Shown one piece after another: positions 23,040-34,729 of a DNA stretch of 64,000 bases. The stretch is from Bryopsis sp. KO-2023 (lineage: Eukaryota; Chlorophyta; Ulvophyceae; Bryopsidales; Bryopsidaceae): positions 3,286,001 to 3,350,000 of the forward strand of contig BSYQ01000009.1 of NCBI GenBank assembly GCA_030272585.1, given 5' to 3'. Position numbers and translations under genes: made by a program. Within the stretch, counting starts at the first letter, position 1, and every line of letters begins with the position of its first letter. The notes under the pieces are model-generated. The model was not told where the DNA came from. It worked only from the letters and a program-made list of their open reading frames with translations, and made no database searches.

Positions 23040-23400
23040 TTCAATGTTTTTTTGTTTTTTTTTTCATATTAATATTCGCCATCTTTTTTTTTCTTTTCAT
23101 CCCCATTTTCATCCCCAGTCTATCTATAGTATGTATTTGCAAACATGTTCTTTTTTTTTTTCATATTAATATTTACCATCTTTTTTTTTCTTTTCATCCC
23201 CATTTTCATCCCCAGTCTAGATTTATAATACGTGTTTGCAAAACATCGTCTTTTTTTTTTTTTTTTTTTTTTTCACCCCCATTTTTGTCCCCTATCAATG
23301 TAGAACACAGATGTGCAAACATTGAATTTTTTTTTTGATCCCCATTTTGATCCCTATTTTGATCCCCATTTTGATTTCCTTCTGATTCCCTTTCTGATTC
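23040..23400 (-). repeat. Minisatellite downstream of the right paralogue (about 3-4 units)
   Basis: Same unit family as the left array (GGGGATGAAAA, poly-A, TTTGCAAAC-type core) but with only three or four recognisable units and longer spacing, followed by degenerate GGGATCAAAATGG repeats next to the stop codon. Confidence 0.8.
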
Positions 23401-23423
23401 CCTCCTTATATCAAGTGAACAAG

Positions 23424-25788
23424 TTACTTTCTGCACGGCCCCCTTCTGACTTGGCAGAGCACTGCAAAAACCACAGATTCAATTATCAAAAAGAAATCCA
23501 TCGGAAACCACAGGAATAAAAAAAATGGCATCGAAATCTAACCAAACAACTCGAGGTTCCAAGATATTACCTGGCAGCTTCTCAGATCGCAGGACATCCA
23601 GCTCTTTCACAATTACGCCAACTAAGAAGGCAATGTCCCTAGCAAAGTTCACTTCGTTGGTCTGCCAGTAGGTCAAGTCATTAAACCTCCTCTGCACACA
23701 CAAAAACACACACACACATTTAGTAATTCATCCAAGATTTTATTTCGCTTTGTTTTTGGTTTTTATGTTTTTTTAATGGCGGACCCCCACAACAGAACAC
23801 AACACATTACAACACAACACCAGCAAAGCATACACACCATGGTATCAGGGTTGCAGGCCTGTACAGTTTCCCCGGTGATCGCTCCACTGACGTCGCTCCA
23901 CAACGCATCGTAGGAACAGTAGAGGCTTTTGAGGACCTGGAAAGCATGCTCCCTCGCGATATCCTACACACCAAGAAAAAAAGCAAAATTATGTTATATT
24001 GGTGACAGAGAATCACCAACTTCTTTTCTGGGTTCTGCCAAGATTTCTTGGAGCTGCCGAGATCAAAACATTTAACTTTTTTTTTCCCCTAGCATTAGCT
24101 TCAGACATCACAACTGAATATAAACTTCTGTGATATTTTACTTTTACAGGCTAAGGAAGACGAGAGGGCATTCATTGTTTGATCAAAAACTTAACCATTA
24201 TTGCAGAAGCACCCTTCTGGAAAATAAAAACTTCAAATTCTTCACATAGGATTCACGGCAGGATTTCGTTTTGGGTTGCTCTTCATATATGGGAGGGATC
24301 TTTCAGTTCTTTTTTTGAGTAAAGTTTAGTTTTTGAATTACTCTAATCTTCGAAATACATTGCTGCTTAAGACAAGGAGTAAATTATAAAATGAATGAGG
24401 GTTTTTTCCTTTGAGGGGTGGGTGGGTGGTGCAAAGTTTACATGATTCAATACCTTTTTCTGCTCATCACCAACTTGTTCTCCTCCACATGCAGATGCAG
24501 ATGTCGATGTCGATGCAGATGTCGATGGACGTGCGGATGGAGGTGCAGATGTGGATGTGGATGTGGATTCAGAAGCAGCTGTTCCAGCGTCGATCTGAAT
24601 TCCAAACCACAGTTGAGCATAAAGCATGCTAAAACAATCAAACATGAATCTTTCGAAAGGAGACTCACACAGTGTTGTACCTCGGAATAATAATCATCAG
24701 TGTCGAAGCCTTTTCCAGAGTCTTGATCGTTGGTTCCAGTAGTACTGCCACCATCATTATCCCCATCATATCCATTTTCGGTGTCATTTTCTGCCACAGG
24801 TACCTGCACATATTTTTCATTTCAACACGACAGTAGTACTCCACAAGAGTTTTCAACAAGCAACTGATGCAAAGAATTGCCCCCCATCAAAAGTCGATCG
24901 CCGACATTCTCTCTACAACCCTTCTTACGTTTTTACTTAAAGGATACCAGAACAAACATTGAATCAAGGTCAAAAAATGCAATCTTTGCAGCAAATCGAT
25001 CTCAACATTTTCCTTTTTTTTTCACTGTTCTCCACACTAACAAAGTCCCACCTTTGCAAGCATCTGCTCCCGGTGAAAGAGTTGTTGTCTTTGCTCCAGG
25101 TCTTGGAGGTCACTTTTGAGCTGTCGCTCGCGAGATTCCACAAGAGCCTCTCTGATCTGCACCACCACCCCCCAAAAAAAATGTATAAACACAAACATTA
25201 GCGATGAAAATGAACTCCAACAAATCTGAAACCCAGGGAAATGTTTTCAACCAGCAACAAGAAAAAAACAAAAGGCAGCCACGCCTTTTTTCACAGCCCA
25301 CATCGACAATAGTTCTTTGGTTGATGTTGGATCAGAAAGATCAGATCTCTGTTTCGGAAAATTCGTTACATTGAAATTCCCATAAACATCAAGTTTTCAC
25401 AATGAAGAAACTGGTGGGATGAATTTGAACCATCCACAGTGGCAACGCACTTACATCTTGCACTTGAAAATCAATGACATGCATGTATCTGATTGAAAGA
25501 ACTGGACTTCTCGAGAAAAAAACAAACGAAAGGATATATTTTTTCTCTTGCTCACCATCAATTGCTGTAGTCTGTTCGAGTTTGCCTTGGTGAACTGCAA
25601 AAAATCAGCACATTAATCTTTAGGCTCTTAAGAATCTGATGTTCAGTTGACGATTTCACTTGACGTCTTTATTATGATCCGAGTGATTGACGCTCCCAGC
25701 CACGCTCAATTAAGTATACCTTTCTCCACAAAACGCCGAGAAACGATTCCAATGCAATGAGCACAAACGCAAGAACGTAAAAATCCAT
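23424..25788 (-). CDS. Unknown membrane-anchored coiled-coil protein, right paralogue (9 exons, 264 aa)
   Basis: Exons (descending): 25788-25720, 25594-25556, 25156-25052, 24803-24681, 24594-24454, 24053-24021, 23963-23838, 23691-23571, 23461-23424. Every splice site and phase matches the left paralogue. The N-terminus is MDFYVLAFVLIALESF, then a coiled coil (IREALVESRERQLKSD), an acidic linker, and a 47-codon Ser/Thr/Ala repeat (42 in the left copy). The C-terminus keeps the motif WQTNEVNFARDIAFLVG. Exon 2 is the most divergent: 13 residues with only a few shared with the left copy. No stop or frameshift breaks it, so both copies look functional. Family unknown. Confidence 0.72.
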
Positions 25789-25914
25789 GTTTGCACAAGT
25801 AAGCGGGTAAAGAATGAGAAAGGCGTTCACCTGGTTAAGTAGCGAAAATTTTGTTACGGTTAGAGAGTTTCTGTAAGTTCACCTGAACTTCGTTTTCCTG
25901 GCAGTCAAGGCGTG

Positions 25915-25962
25915 CGGGAGTCGAGCCCGCAGCCAGCAGCCGCGCCGCCCTTTTTTCTTTCG
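25915..25962 (-). other. B-box-like hairpin near outer end of right arm
   Basis: Counterpart of the 562-607 hairpin. Stem GCGGG/CCCGC and the downstream ACGCCTT are retained, with one change in the loop-proximal base (CTCGACT for TTCGACT). It lies in a GC-rich block upstream of the right paralogue's start codon. Confidence 0.4.
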
Positions 25963-26372
25963 CAGCTTACTTCCACGGCTGGGGAGGTCGCAGTGGAAGC
26001 AAACCTCAACTCTCTTGGTTTTCTTTTGCACTGTCCATGGTCCGTGCATGAAGCGTGATCAAGCAATCGGCCGATCAGCGCCGCCGCCGATCGACGGGAA
26101 CTGCGCTGCGGTGCGTGCCCTCACAACAGATAGACCGGGTCGCTTGGTTGGTGTCTGTTTTTTTTCTTCTAGCCCAGGTCACTTCATTCACGAAACGTTG
26201 GCTCAAGCCTCGGACGTTCCAACTCAATTCCCACGCCCATTTCCATATAAACACAACATCGATCCCACTGGTTTGGGTGTGTAGAGAATTGTGTATGGTT
26301 AGGAAATTGATGCACAGTTTTGGCATCCATCTTTTCCCTAATCCCCAATTGAAAAGCAAGACAGAACAGGGC

Positions 26373-26849
26373 AGAATGCATGCTCTGTTCTGTTCCATGC
26401 TCTGTTCATCCTGACTGTTGGTCAAATAAAGGCAAGTCTTGTCTCCAGTCCAGCAGTTGCTCAACCAAGAAAAATGAGCCCAAAAATTAATGTCGTTTAC
26501 ATTGCAGACAGTTACATGTTTGATCTCTTGATTTCCACGCAAAGAAAACACAATAAATTGTCCTTGCCCTAATGTGCAACATATTGATCATTGCACGAGG
26601 ACTTCTCCTCCAGTTTGTTTTTTTAACAAATTCGCAAGTCATTACGTATGCTTTCATCATTTAATATACAACAATACCTTTCCGACGATATATTATTTAA
26701 ACCTCAAGTTACGTCAGATTGCTTGACGCTTTTGTCATCTTAATCACCAAAACTGAAATTGGACGTTTCGATGCCACCAAAACTGAAATTGGATGCTTTG
26801 ATTTTACTAACTCGCTATGCAAGGAAAAAAAAAGGAATGAAACTCTATT
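26373..26849. other. Intergenic region
   Basis: AT-rich flank between the outer end of the right arm and the 3' end of the GMC oxidoreductase gene. Contains a short direct repeat near 26745-26795 (CCAAAACTGAAATTGGA). No gene seen. Confidence 0.45.
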
Positions 26850-29167
26850 TTAGGTCGCCGGTTCCTTGGTAATGTGCTGCGCCGCCTTGGCCGCCACAGC
26901 GAACACTGTGCCTACGTTGTGAGCATGGATGGGGGCAGGAAACAAGCTGGAGTCCGCCACATATATATTCTCAGTTCCCTCCACCCTCAGATCTGCATCC
27001 GTACACGTCCCGATCGCACATGTCCCGGCATAATGACTGGCCGACAGCTTCGCCACAGGATCGTTCTGCAGGAAGTTTTTGATGGTATCATCACCGCTTC
27101 CTGAAGGTGTCAACACCTCATAGCCCTCCGCTTCCGCCGCCTTGGCTATTTTCTGGACGGCCCACCTCATGGTCTCAAAATCTTCCGAATTGGCCAGGTA
27201 CAAGTTTGGCTTGCACACCTCCCCCCATCCACACTTCCTCGTTTCGCAGTCGCAGAACCCATTCCATTTGCTCAACTTGTAAAAGTCTCTGGCGGTCTCG
27301 TGCATGAGCATCAAGAGGATCCTGTAGCAATTGTCGCAGTCTTGATCGGAGGATCCTTCTTGTCCACTCGTCATCACCAGCAACTCGACTTCCGGGTCAG
27401 ACACGCCATCTCTGGCGATGAAACCCACACGCACTGGGCCATACTGGGCGTAAGGGCCCGATCTGCTGTTGAAATAACGGCTCAGCTCGCTGTCAACGTA
27501 CTTGTCGACGTAGTATCTGCAACGATGATGGCACAGGATGGGAATCAACAAAAGACTGATCATCCCATGAATTGGAATTCTAAAGTAGTGTATTAAAAAC
27601 ATGGGTTTCACCCTAATTCAGAATTGAATCGTTTTCGAACACTCAATTCCTGGAAGACAAACTTGTGAGTTGAGAAATCTATGCATCCAGTTTTTTCTCT
27701 TTGCTTTTCAGGTCTTGTTAAATTTTTTTCTGTCCCTCTCCCATCTCCCCACCTGAATGCAATTTTCTTCGTATCAGGAACCCTGAAATTCATCACAGTA
27801 AAAGTATGGTCATGCATGGACCTGGCCAATGCCCAGTTATCGACCCAATACTGATTCCCATTCAGCACGAGACCATGATCGCTGTTTTGAGACACCATCC
27901 AATTTGGCCCAATCCCGGACATCAACAAAATTCTGGGTGTATTGAGAGGCCCAGCCGTCATAACAAGTTTTCCACCAGGGTTGAGCGAGAAACTGCTTCC
28001 ATCGGTCAACTCAACACCACCTGCAAGGCCACCCATGCCCATCGCAATTTTTTTCACTTCGGAATTGGTTCGCAGCTCCAAATTGGAGCGGGAGTTCATG
28101 GCTGGCAGAAGATATGCCTGTGCAGGAGGAGAAAGATATCAAAATCAGCACCCCAAAAATGCCCCCTGGACAACGAGTCACCCACAATGGCCATGCCTGA
28201 TGTGGGTTGTGTTTGAATGGATGTTCGTTTTCTTGCAGCATACTTTACCATGCATGCATCTGATCTCTGGCCGCCATCCACCGTAACCTGCGTGACTGAC
28301 ATGGTATTCACTCTTGACCCAGGATTTGCATTCAATTCCACCTTACTAAAACCAAACTGGTTATTGGACAGCTCCTCAAAAGCTTCCCCTGTTCCTTGGG
28401 CATACAGCTTGCCATCTTTCGAGGGCGTCGAAGTGAGTTTGGTTTTCTCAAAGGCCTCGTCAAAGAACGGCTCCAAGTCACTGAATTTCCAGCCGCTGGG
28501 CCACAAATCGAAATCCCGAGGAGAAGGCTTGAATGTTAAAGCAGCATTTACCATTCCACTTCCTCCGACACCTCGTCCTGTTCCAAGTTACAGCCCTCAG
28601 TACAAAAACCCAAGTTACAACAAAAAAAATGCAGAAAAACAGGTTGTTGATCTGTAACATGTTTGACAGCAACTGTCGATGGTAAGCTTCTTAATGCTGC
28701 CACTGCAGAATCGATCACCTCATCCAAACAAAATTTTCTTCCACAATGGAAAGAGCCGCCACTGGAACAAGAAGATAAAATAGTAAAACAAAATGATGCA
28801 ACATATATGTTGCACCATGGATATATATCCACCCCAGACCTTGCAATGCCCATGGAATGTGCTGCCACCAGTATGCATCGTTTTTCCTGAGCCTTTCGTT
28901 TTCGCCCGGAATGTCGAAAACAGTCACGTCCGAATTGCCTCCATGTTGCTGAAAGAAAGGTTTCTGGTCCCTGCCTCCAAATGCCCAAGAAGTGGCTGGA
29001 CCAGCTTCAAGAAGCAGTGTCCTTTTGCCAGTTTCTGCTAATTTTGATGCAACAATACATCCGGCAGGGCCTGCACCCACTACGATAAAATCATAGTCGG
29101 CTGAGGAGCCTTGGAAAGAGCAAAGCAAGATAATTACCACAGCTGCAAATCCTGACCGATTCATCAT
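26850..29167 (-). CDS. Secreted GMC-family FAD oxidoreductase (4 exons, 562 aa)
   Basis: Exons (descending): 29167-28840, 28577-28249, 28117-27753, 27516-26850. A signal peptide (about residues 1-22) leads into the FAD dinucleotide fold VVGAGPAGCIVASKLAE and a second signature GRGVGGSGMVNAA. The C-terminal GMC signature has both expected histidines, in LSASHYAGTCAIG and PAPIHAHNVGTVF. GMC enzymes oxidise alcohols, sugars or related substrates, or act as hydroxynitrile lyases; the substrate is not predictable here. A Cys-rich insertion at about residues 390-435 (CDNCY ... FCDCETRKCGWGEVC) is unusual and may add disulfides. Two ATGs, 29167 and 29164, are adjacent. It is head-to-head with the FAAH gene. 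Confidence 0.87.
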
Positions 29168-30675
29168 GTCGAAATTATCCTGCGAAACACAACATTTCTG
29201 TAAATAATCAAGAATCAAGCTGAAAACGAAGTCCAGCCGCCCGTCAGTCGATTCAATTGATTTGGCGGCAGGCGAAGCAGCCTAGCAGTAACTGATACAG
29301 TTCTCCAAGTAATTTTCCAGCTGAAGCACAAATCGACCGGCAGAGCCCCCGATCACTAACTCATTCCAAAACTTGCGTCTGGGGAAAGTGAAACTAGGTT
29401 CTCAACCGGAAGGCCACATTGGTGATCGATTCACCCCGCAGTGTTATTTCACTCATTCAATAACTACCTTATCGAGAAACACGCACCAAATCCCCGTTTT
29501 CAGTGATCAATTCCTATTTCTTTTCCTACACAAGTCGACGACTCGGCGATCGGATACCCTCTTTCAAATGTTCAGTAAATGCCCCAAAATTCTCAAATTA
29601 TCATGAATTCTTTTCCCAGCCGCTGGCTGTGTCTTCGGTTTTACGTCGATCCTCTTGCCGCCAGCAAGAGCTCACCCCAGGTGCCGGACTCAAAAAACAG
29701 AGGGGGTTTTGTGGAAAAGAAGCAATGATGCGAGAGAGGGGACGGTGTGGCGCATCAATCCCCACTCCTCACACTCTATTGACCCTTTCACATCATCACA
29801 ACGTTGTAGTCACCCCGAGAAGCTTTCAGCCCAAGCGCTCGCATGGCAAGCTTGCGACTCTTAAGAGTCCAGCCGTTCGTGGCCATTTGTGTGGAAGTTG
29901 AGGAAGGATATGGTGGAAAACGAGGGAAGGCGGCGGCGCATACCGTCAAACTAGGATCGGTCGATCGATCGATCAAGAAGTTTACTCAACCAATGATCGT
30001 GGAACCTGTTTGTTTCGTTGCCTGGGGAGCCACTCAAATGAGGGATATGAAGTTCCACTCGCTACATATCATCGGCAGAAACAGCGAACAAATTTGTCTT
30101 TAAAGATAGCTCCTTCATCGGGGAAAGAGAGAGAGAGAGAGAGACACGTCGTTGCCGCCACGCCGTCACACGAAAACCAAAGTCTTGTCACTTTCGAACG
30201 TCCGTCGTAATTCGGAGTCGGGGGTAAAGGGGAACCGCCCGTGACAATTGCTAGGACCAGCGATATGCCTACATAAACGGGGGCAAGTTTCGATTCGTAG
30301 ATTTTGGGGGGCGGCTCCGAAAAGGACAAAAATCACCAAACGAGGGAGGCTTTGATTTTCCAAACAGGCTGGAATCGTATCCCGAAGAGACATCGGTGAG
30401 ACGCTCAAGCGACAGGTCGCTCTTGAAAGGAAACGTCTTTCGGACCTGTTCATGATTCAAAAGGAATCGAAAATCCATCTTGCGGATCTGAAAACTGTCG
30501 CAGCTCGGCACTTCCCCGGCGGACGGCTGTTTGGCTACACATCGGCACGATATTGGTCGACAGGGTACTCCCCCCCCCCCCCCCCCCCACCTTACTTTTT
30601 CCAATCAACGGAACCACTCTCTGTTTTGTTGTGTCATTCTTGTGAGCTTTTTTCCTATTTTTCGGTACAGGTCCC
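29168..30675. promoter_or_regulatory. Divergent intergenic region, GMC oxidoreductase / FAAH
   Basis: About 1.5 kb between opposite start codons. It contains a GATCGGTCGATCGATCGATC run near 29950, a (GA)n tract at about 30124-30143 and a poly-C run at about 30570-30588. A 3' splice-like TTTTTCGGTACAG ends five bases before the FAAH start codon, suggesting an intron in the FAAH 5' UTR. No separate gene is supported. Confidence 0.4.
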
Positions 30676-33600
30676 ATGGGGAAGCGCGACGTAACACTGC
30701 TGCCTCCCGCTGATCAGATCGTGAATTCGGAGTATGATTTGAAGCTGTTGAAGGGCCCCGCACTCAAGGGGAAAAAGCTCAAACTCTTTTCGATGCTGGC
30801 AGATTCGCCGTTATACTCCATGATTTGCCGAAAACTGAAAAGAGCAAACGGTTTGCCACAGGTGGGGTGCCCACAACTATATATGCATTTGTGCATTAAT
30901 CAGTCAGGTCATTTTCAATGGTTATGAGGATTGTATTTTCCTCTGTTTGTTCCTTCTTCTTTTTTGACGATTTTCCGAGGTTCATGTGTTGACCGGAAAA
31001 GAAAAACAGCCCCCAACACCTCTTTCGGTCAATTTCAGTGAAGATGTTTGAAAATGCTTTGTACGATTTCTGTTTTCTTGGAGTTGGTATGACTAATCGG
31101 ACTTTTGCTTGTAAAGGTCCTTCGGGAGACGGCGATTCCTGAAATGCCCATGTTCAAACCAGAAATTTATCGTCCGCTGCACCCTGAGAATCAGACCTTT
31201 GCATTGGATCCAAAGGATGATCCAGCCACGGTACTGAGTAAGGTGGTGGATTCAATCCCTGACTTCACTGCCCATAATTCGAGGAATAAAGGAGAAAGAC
31301 TGACAATCAGGGATTATCACAATGCATACGTATCAGGTGGGTGCTTTTCTTTCATACATACGCGTATTCCTGATTTTTTTGTTTTTGTTTGATATCTCTT
31401 TTATTTGTGTGAATTCTTTTGGAGAAAGGGGGGGGGGGGGCTCAAAAAATATCGTAATGCCCTTGCAAGGCATTGTAATGGAGGGGTCAATTTCGAAACA
31501 CTGTAGCTTCTCTCTTTGCCCCTTGACAAACAAAAAAATCATAAAAACCTGATCAAATAAAATGGAAGCAGAAAGAAAAGGAAGACCTGGTGATATTAAT
31601 TGTATCAACGTGTTAAAACCTGGTGAGTTTATTCAACCATTGTTGCTCTTTTCGTTTCAATTGGTAGGTGCGGTGGTACCTTTGAACGTAGCCAGCGATG
31701 CGATCTGCCACCTGCATGCAAACGACGATCAGTACAAATGGTTCATAGCCTGGGATGAAAAAGACATATATAGACAAGCGTGGGCATCCACTCGACGTTA
31801 TGCAGAAGGGAAACCCCTTTCAGTGCTGGATGGCGTCTTGTACTGTGTGAAAGACCACATGGATGCATTGCCCTACAAAACAACAGGCGGAACATCATTC
31901 ATGGCTGATCGGTAGGAATTTTGACGCAAACACAATACACATATAATGTGCATGTTTTTTTTCCCAAATTCCAGAAACACTACTGGCATCCACACCGGGA
32001 ATTTTCCCCCGTGGAAAGATGGTGTATCTATCTGTTCGTATGCTTGCAGGCGACAAATAATTGATGAAGCTCCGATCGTGAAAACTTTGAGGTCGCTGGG
32101 GGCGATTCTGTTGGGAAAAACCAACATGCATGAGCTGGGATTTGGAACGACAGGCGTGAACACCACATGGGGAACACCGGTCAACCCTTGGGGAAAAGAT
32201 CGATATCCAGGAGGATCTTCGTCCGGCTCTGGTGCAGCCGTGGGAGCTGGGCTATGCCCCTTTTCTATAGGTAGCTTCTGTTGTTTGGATTCGGAGGGGT
32301 CTGAACTGTGTGTCAGGGAAAAGAGACCTTACCTTAATATCATTCGAGACGGTCGCTTCTTTTGCCACCTCTTGAATTTGCACTTGAACGTATGTCTGCA
32401 GAACAAATAGGATTACGTTCATTTATTTTTGTGATTTTCAGTTCTGAGAGCTTATTATTATTAATCCCTTATTACTAAGTTTTCTTCTCAGTCACAGAAA
32501 AAAGTGAGGATGATCCTGTTGTGCGGAAAATTCCATGCAGGTTCTGATGCTGGTGGCTCAATACGTAACCCTTCATCCTGGAATGGATGCGTTGGATTGC
32601 TGCCTACAATGGGGAGAGTTCCTGAAGAAGGGGCCATATCAATAAGTCCATCTTTGTCTCGCTTTGGTCCTATTGCAGGTGACACAAGGGTTTTAAATAA
32701 ATGCCATCGAATAGTTGAACAGTACTGTGGAACCACTAGTGGAACCTATTGTTTAGGCACCTCGCCTCCTTGAAAAAAAATAAAAATTGGTCTCTGAAAA
32801 ATGTGTCTAGACCTGGTTTCCCAATACCGTGTGTTCAGCAGCAGTAGTATTTTCTTTTCCATTTGTGAAAAAAGGATCCCCAAAACCATGAAGTCTAGTG
32901 GTGTGTCTACCACCGGCATTGATTTCGTTACCTACCACTAAGCTTATATAAATTGATATTTTTAAGCAACCAAGCGTTTCCTTCTTTTTCCTGTTCCGGG
33001 TGGTTGGATTACTGGAGTTATGTCGCCACACGGAAACAGGAGGAGAGTTGGCATGCATCCTCTGAAACCGTACTCTTTGTGTGTGTGTGTTTTGCTGCTT
33101 GTTTTTTTTAAGGGTGTGTGGAGGATGCAATGATTTTGTACTCTCTGATGGCGGATGGAAACGCTCCAGAGCTCAACCCCATTAATATTCCAAAACTAAT
33201 TCCAGGCCCCAGTCCTTTAAAGGGACTCAGAATTGGGGTCTTTTGGGAGGTACATTGTGAACTTTTTTCCAGCACTCACTGGCATCCACAAGCATACTTT
33301 GAAAAAAAAAAAGAAGCCGAGTTGCTTTTGTGTAAGCTGTTGGTTTTCTGTTTTTTCGAGCGGTTTCTTCTCTTTTTTGTTAATGCTAAGTCGTGCCCCA
33401 AATTACAACCAATTACAACACCACTATTGTGAATAATAGCTATTATTTATTGGAATTCAATTGTTGTACTTGAAATTCACTCAGTTTCAATTATCGTTAT
33501 TTTTTTAAATTTAATCATCAGAGAGCCTGGACTCGAGTCGATTTCACCATGTGTGTGTGAAAAAAGGCACAGGCAAAAAATCGACTAGCTGTATTTTGAA

Positions 33601-34729
33601 TAGCTTTTCTGTGTTGTTTATTGCAGTGGTTCAACGATGCATCAGAAGAAGTGGTGGTTGGCTGCAAAAAAGCAATAGAAAGTATGCAGGACATGGGGGC
33701 CCAAGTGAAACCCATCAGAATCCCTGAGCTCGATCTGTGCAGGGTCGCACATGCAATCACTGTTTCCACTGAAATTTCTAGTGCTGTTGGGCCCTCCCTG
33801 TACAGCAAATCCATTCGTAAAAAAATAGATAAGGATGTCATGTTGAATCTCAAAGCTTCCATGTCGATGAGATCCACCGAGTACGTGCAAGCCCAGGTAT
33901 GTTTCGTTTCTTGTGTCCTGTTGCTTTTCTTTGCAGAATGTTTCTTTCTTAGCTATGCTTTATGCGACCTGTTTAAAGTTTGTTGTCCGTGAGACTGCAG
34001 ATCGAATTCTGGCCCCCCACCTCCAAAAGAAAACAAGCAAAAATAATAATGATAAAAATGATAACAAAATTATTGTTCGACTGAAATTGATTGACTTCGA
34101 AAGTCTGAGCCCTCTGGGACCCCTAATTTTGTGAGTTCCACAAAAAAAAAACCCCACAAGTGCAGAATTTTTGTTCTTGATTAATTTTTCCTATATGGTT
34201 TCAGCGAGTGCGGAGGCGCATGGCTCTCCATTGGAAAAGAATCATGAGGGATATTGATGTGGTTGCGACTCCAACCACCCCCACCACAGCTCAAAAGTAC
34301 AGTCAAACCTCCCTATCAGGCGAGTCCTCCTTGAGACGTACTTCGGAAATGATGCGTTTCGTTCTCCCAGCAAATTTCCTAGGATTGCCAGCGATGGCCG
34401 TGCCTGTTGGAAAAGATTGTGAGGGTTTGCCCATCAGGTATGTGTAGATTCATGCACATTTATAAAAGTGAAAATTGTCTAAAAAGTGTTGATTTAGTTG
34501 TTTTTTTTAACAAACCCGCCAAAACAAAATCTGCTATTCACTAACAGTGAAAACCCCAGGGAAAAAGGTTGATTGCATATGTTTGTGCAGTTTGCAGCTG
34601 ATCGGTAAGCATTGTACCGAGGCCACCCTCCTTCGAGCAGCTTATCATTTGGAAACTGACCTTGATAAAAACAGCTTGGGATGCAAGGACCCTAAAATCT
34701 GCATAAATTTGTTCAAGTCGGCCCAATGA
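30676..34729 (+). CDS. FAAH: Plant-type fatty acid amide hydrolase (9 exons, 595 aa)
   Basis: Exons: 30676-30861, 31117-31336, 31668-31911, 32050-32270, 32541-32678, 33113-33249, 33627-33896, 34205-34437, 34591-34729. Length and layout match plant FAAH (about 600 aa, starting MGK). The amidase-signature triad is present: Lys in VLYCVKDHMD, the cis-Ser in GGSSSGSGAA and the nucleophile Ser in GSDAGGSIRNPSS. Plant FAAH hydrolyses N-acylethanolamines and other acyl amides to free fatty acids and amines at membranes. The conserved GKTNMHELGFGTTG and FGPIAGCVEDAM blocks confirm the splice model across the active-site exons. The enzyme looks active. Its 3' end converges on the FGAM synthase gene. 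Confidence 0.93.

Larger units (their letters stand above)
22632..26372 (-). repeat. Right arm of the large inverted duplication
   Basis: Reverse-complement counterpart of 223-4054, with the same elements in mirrored order: inner block, tRNA-like element, shorter minisatellite, nine-exon gene, GC-rich outer block with the B-box hairpin, and a weaker outermost block near 26300-26372. It differs by an extra segment of about 125 bases (about 25342-25468) inside an intron, fewer minisatellite units, and a longer Ser/Thr repeat in exon 5. Confidence 0.9.

Noticed and set aside
31976-32026. Small exon in FAAH starting at the TTCCAG acceptor
   Set aside because: Leaving it out aligns the protein to plant FAAH without a gap and keeps phase (MADRRQIIDEAP).
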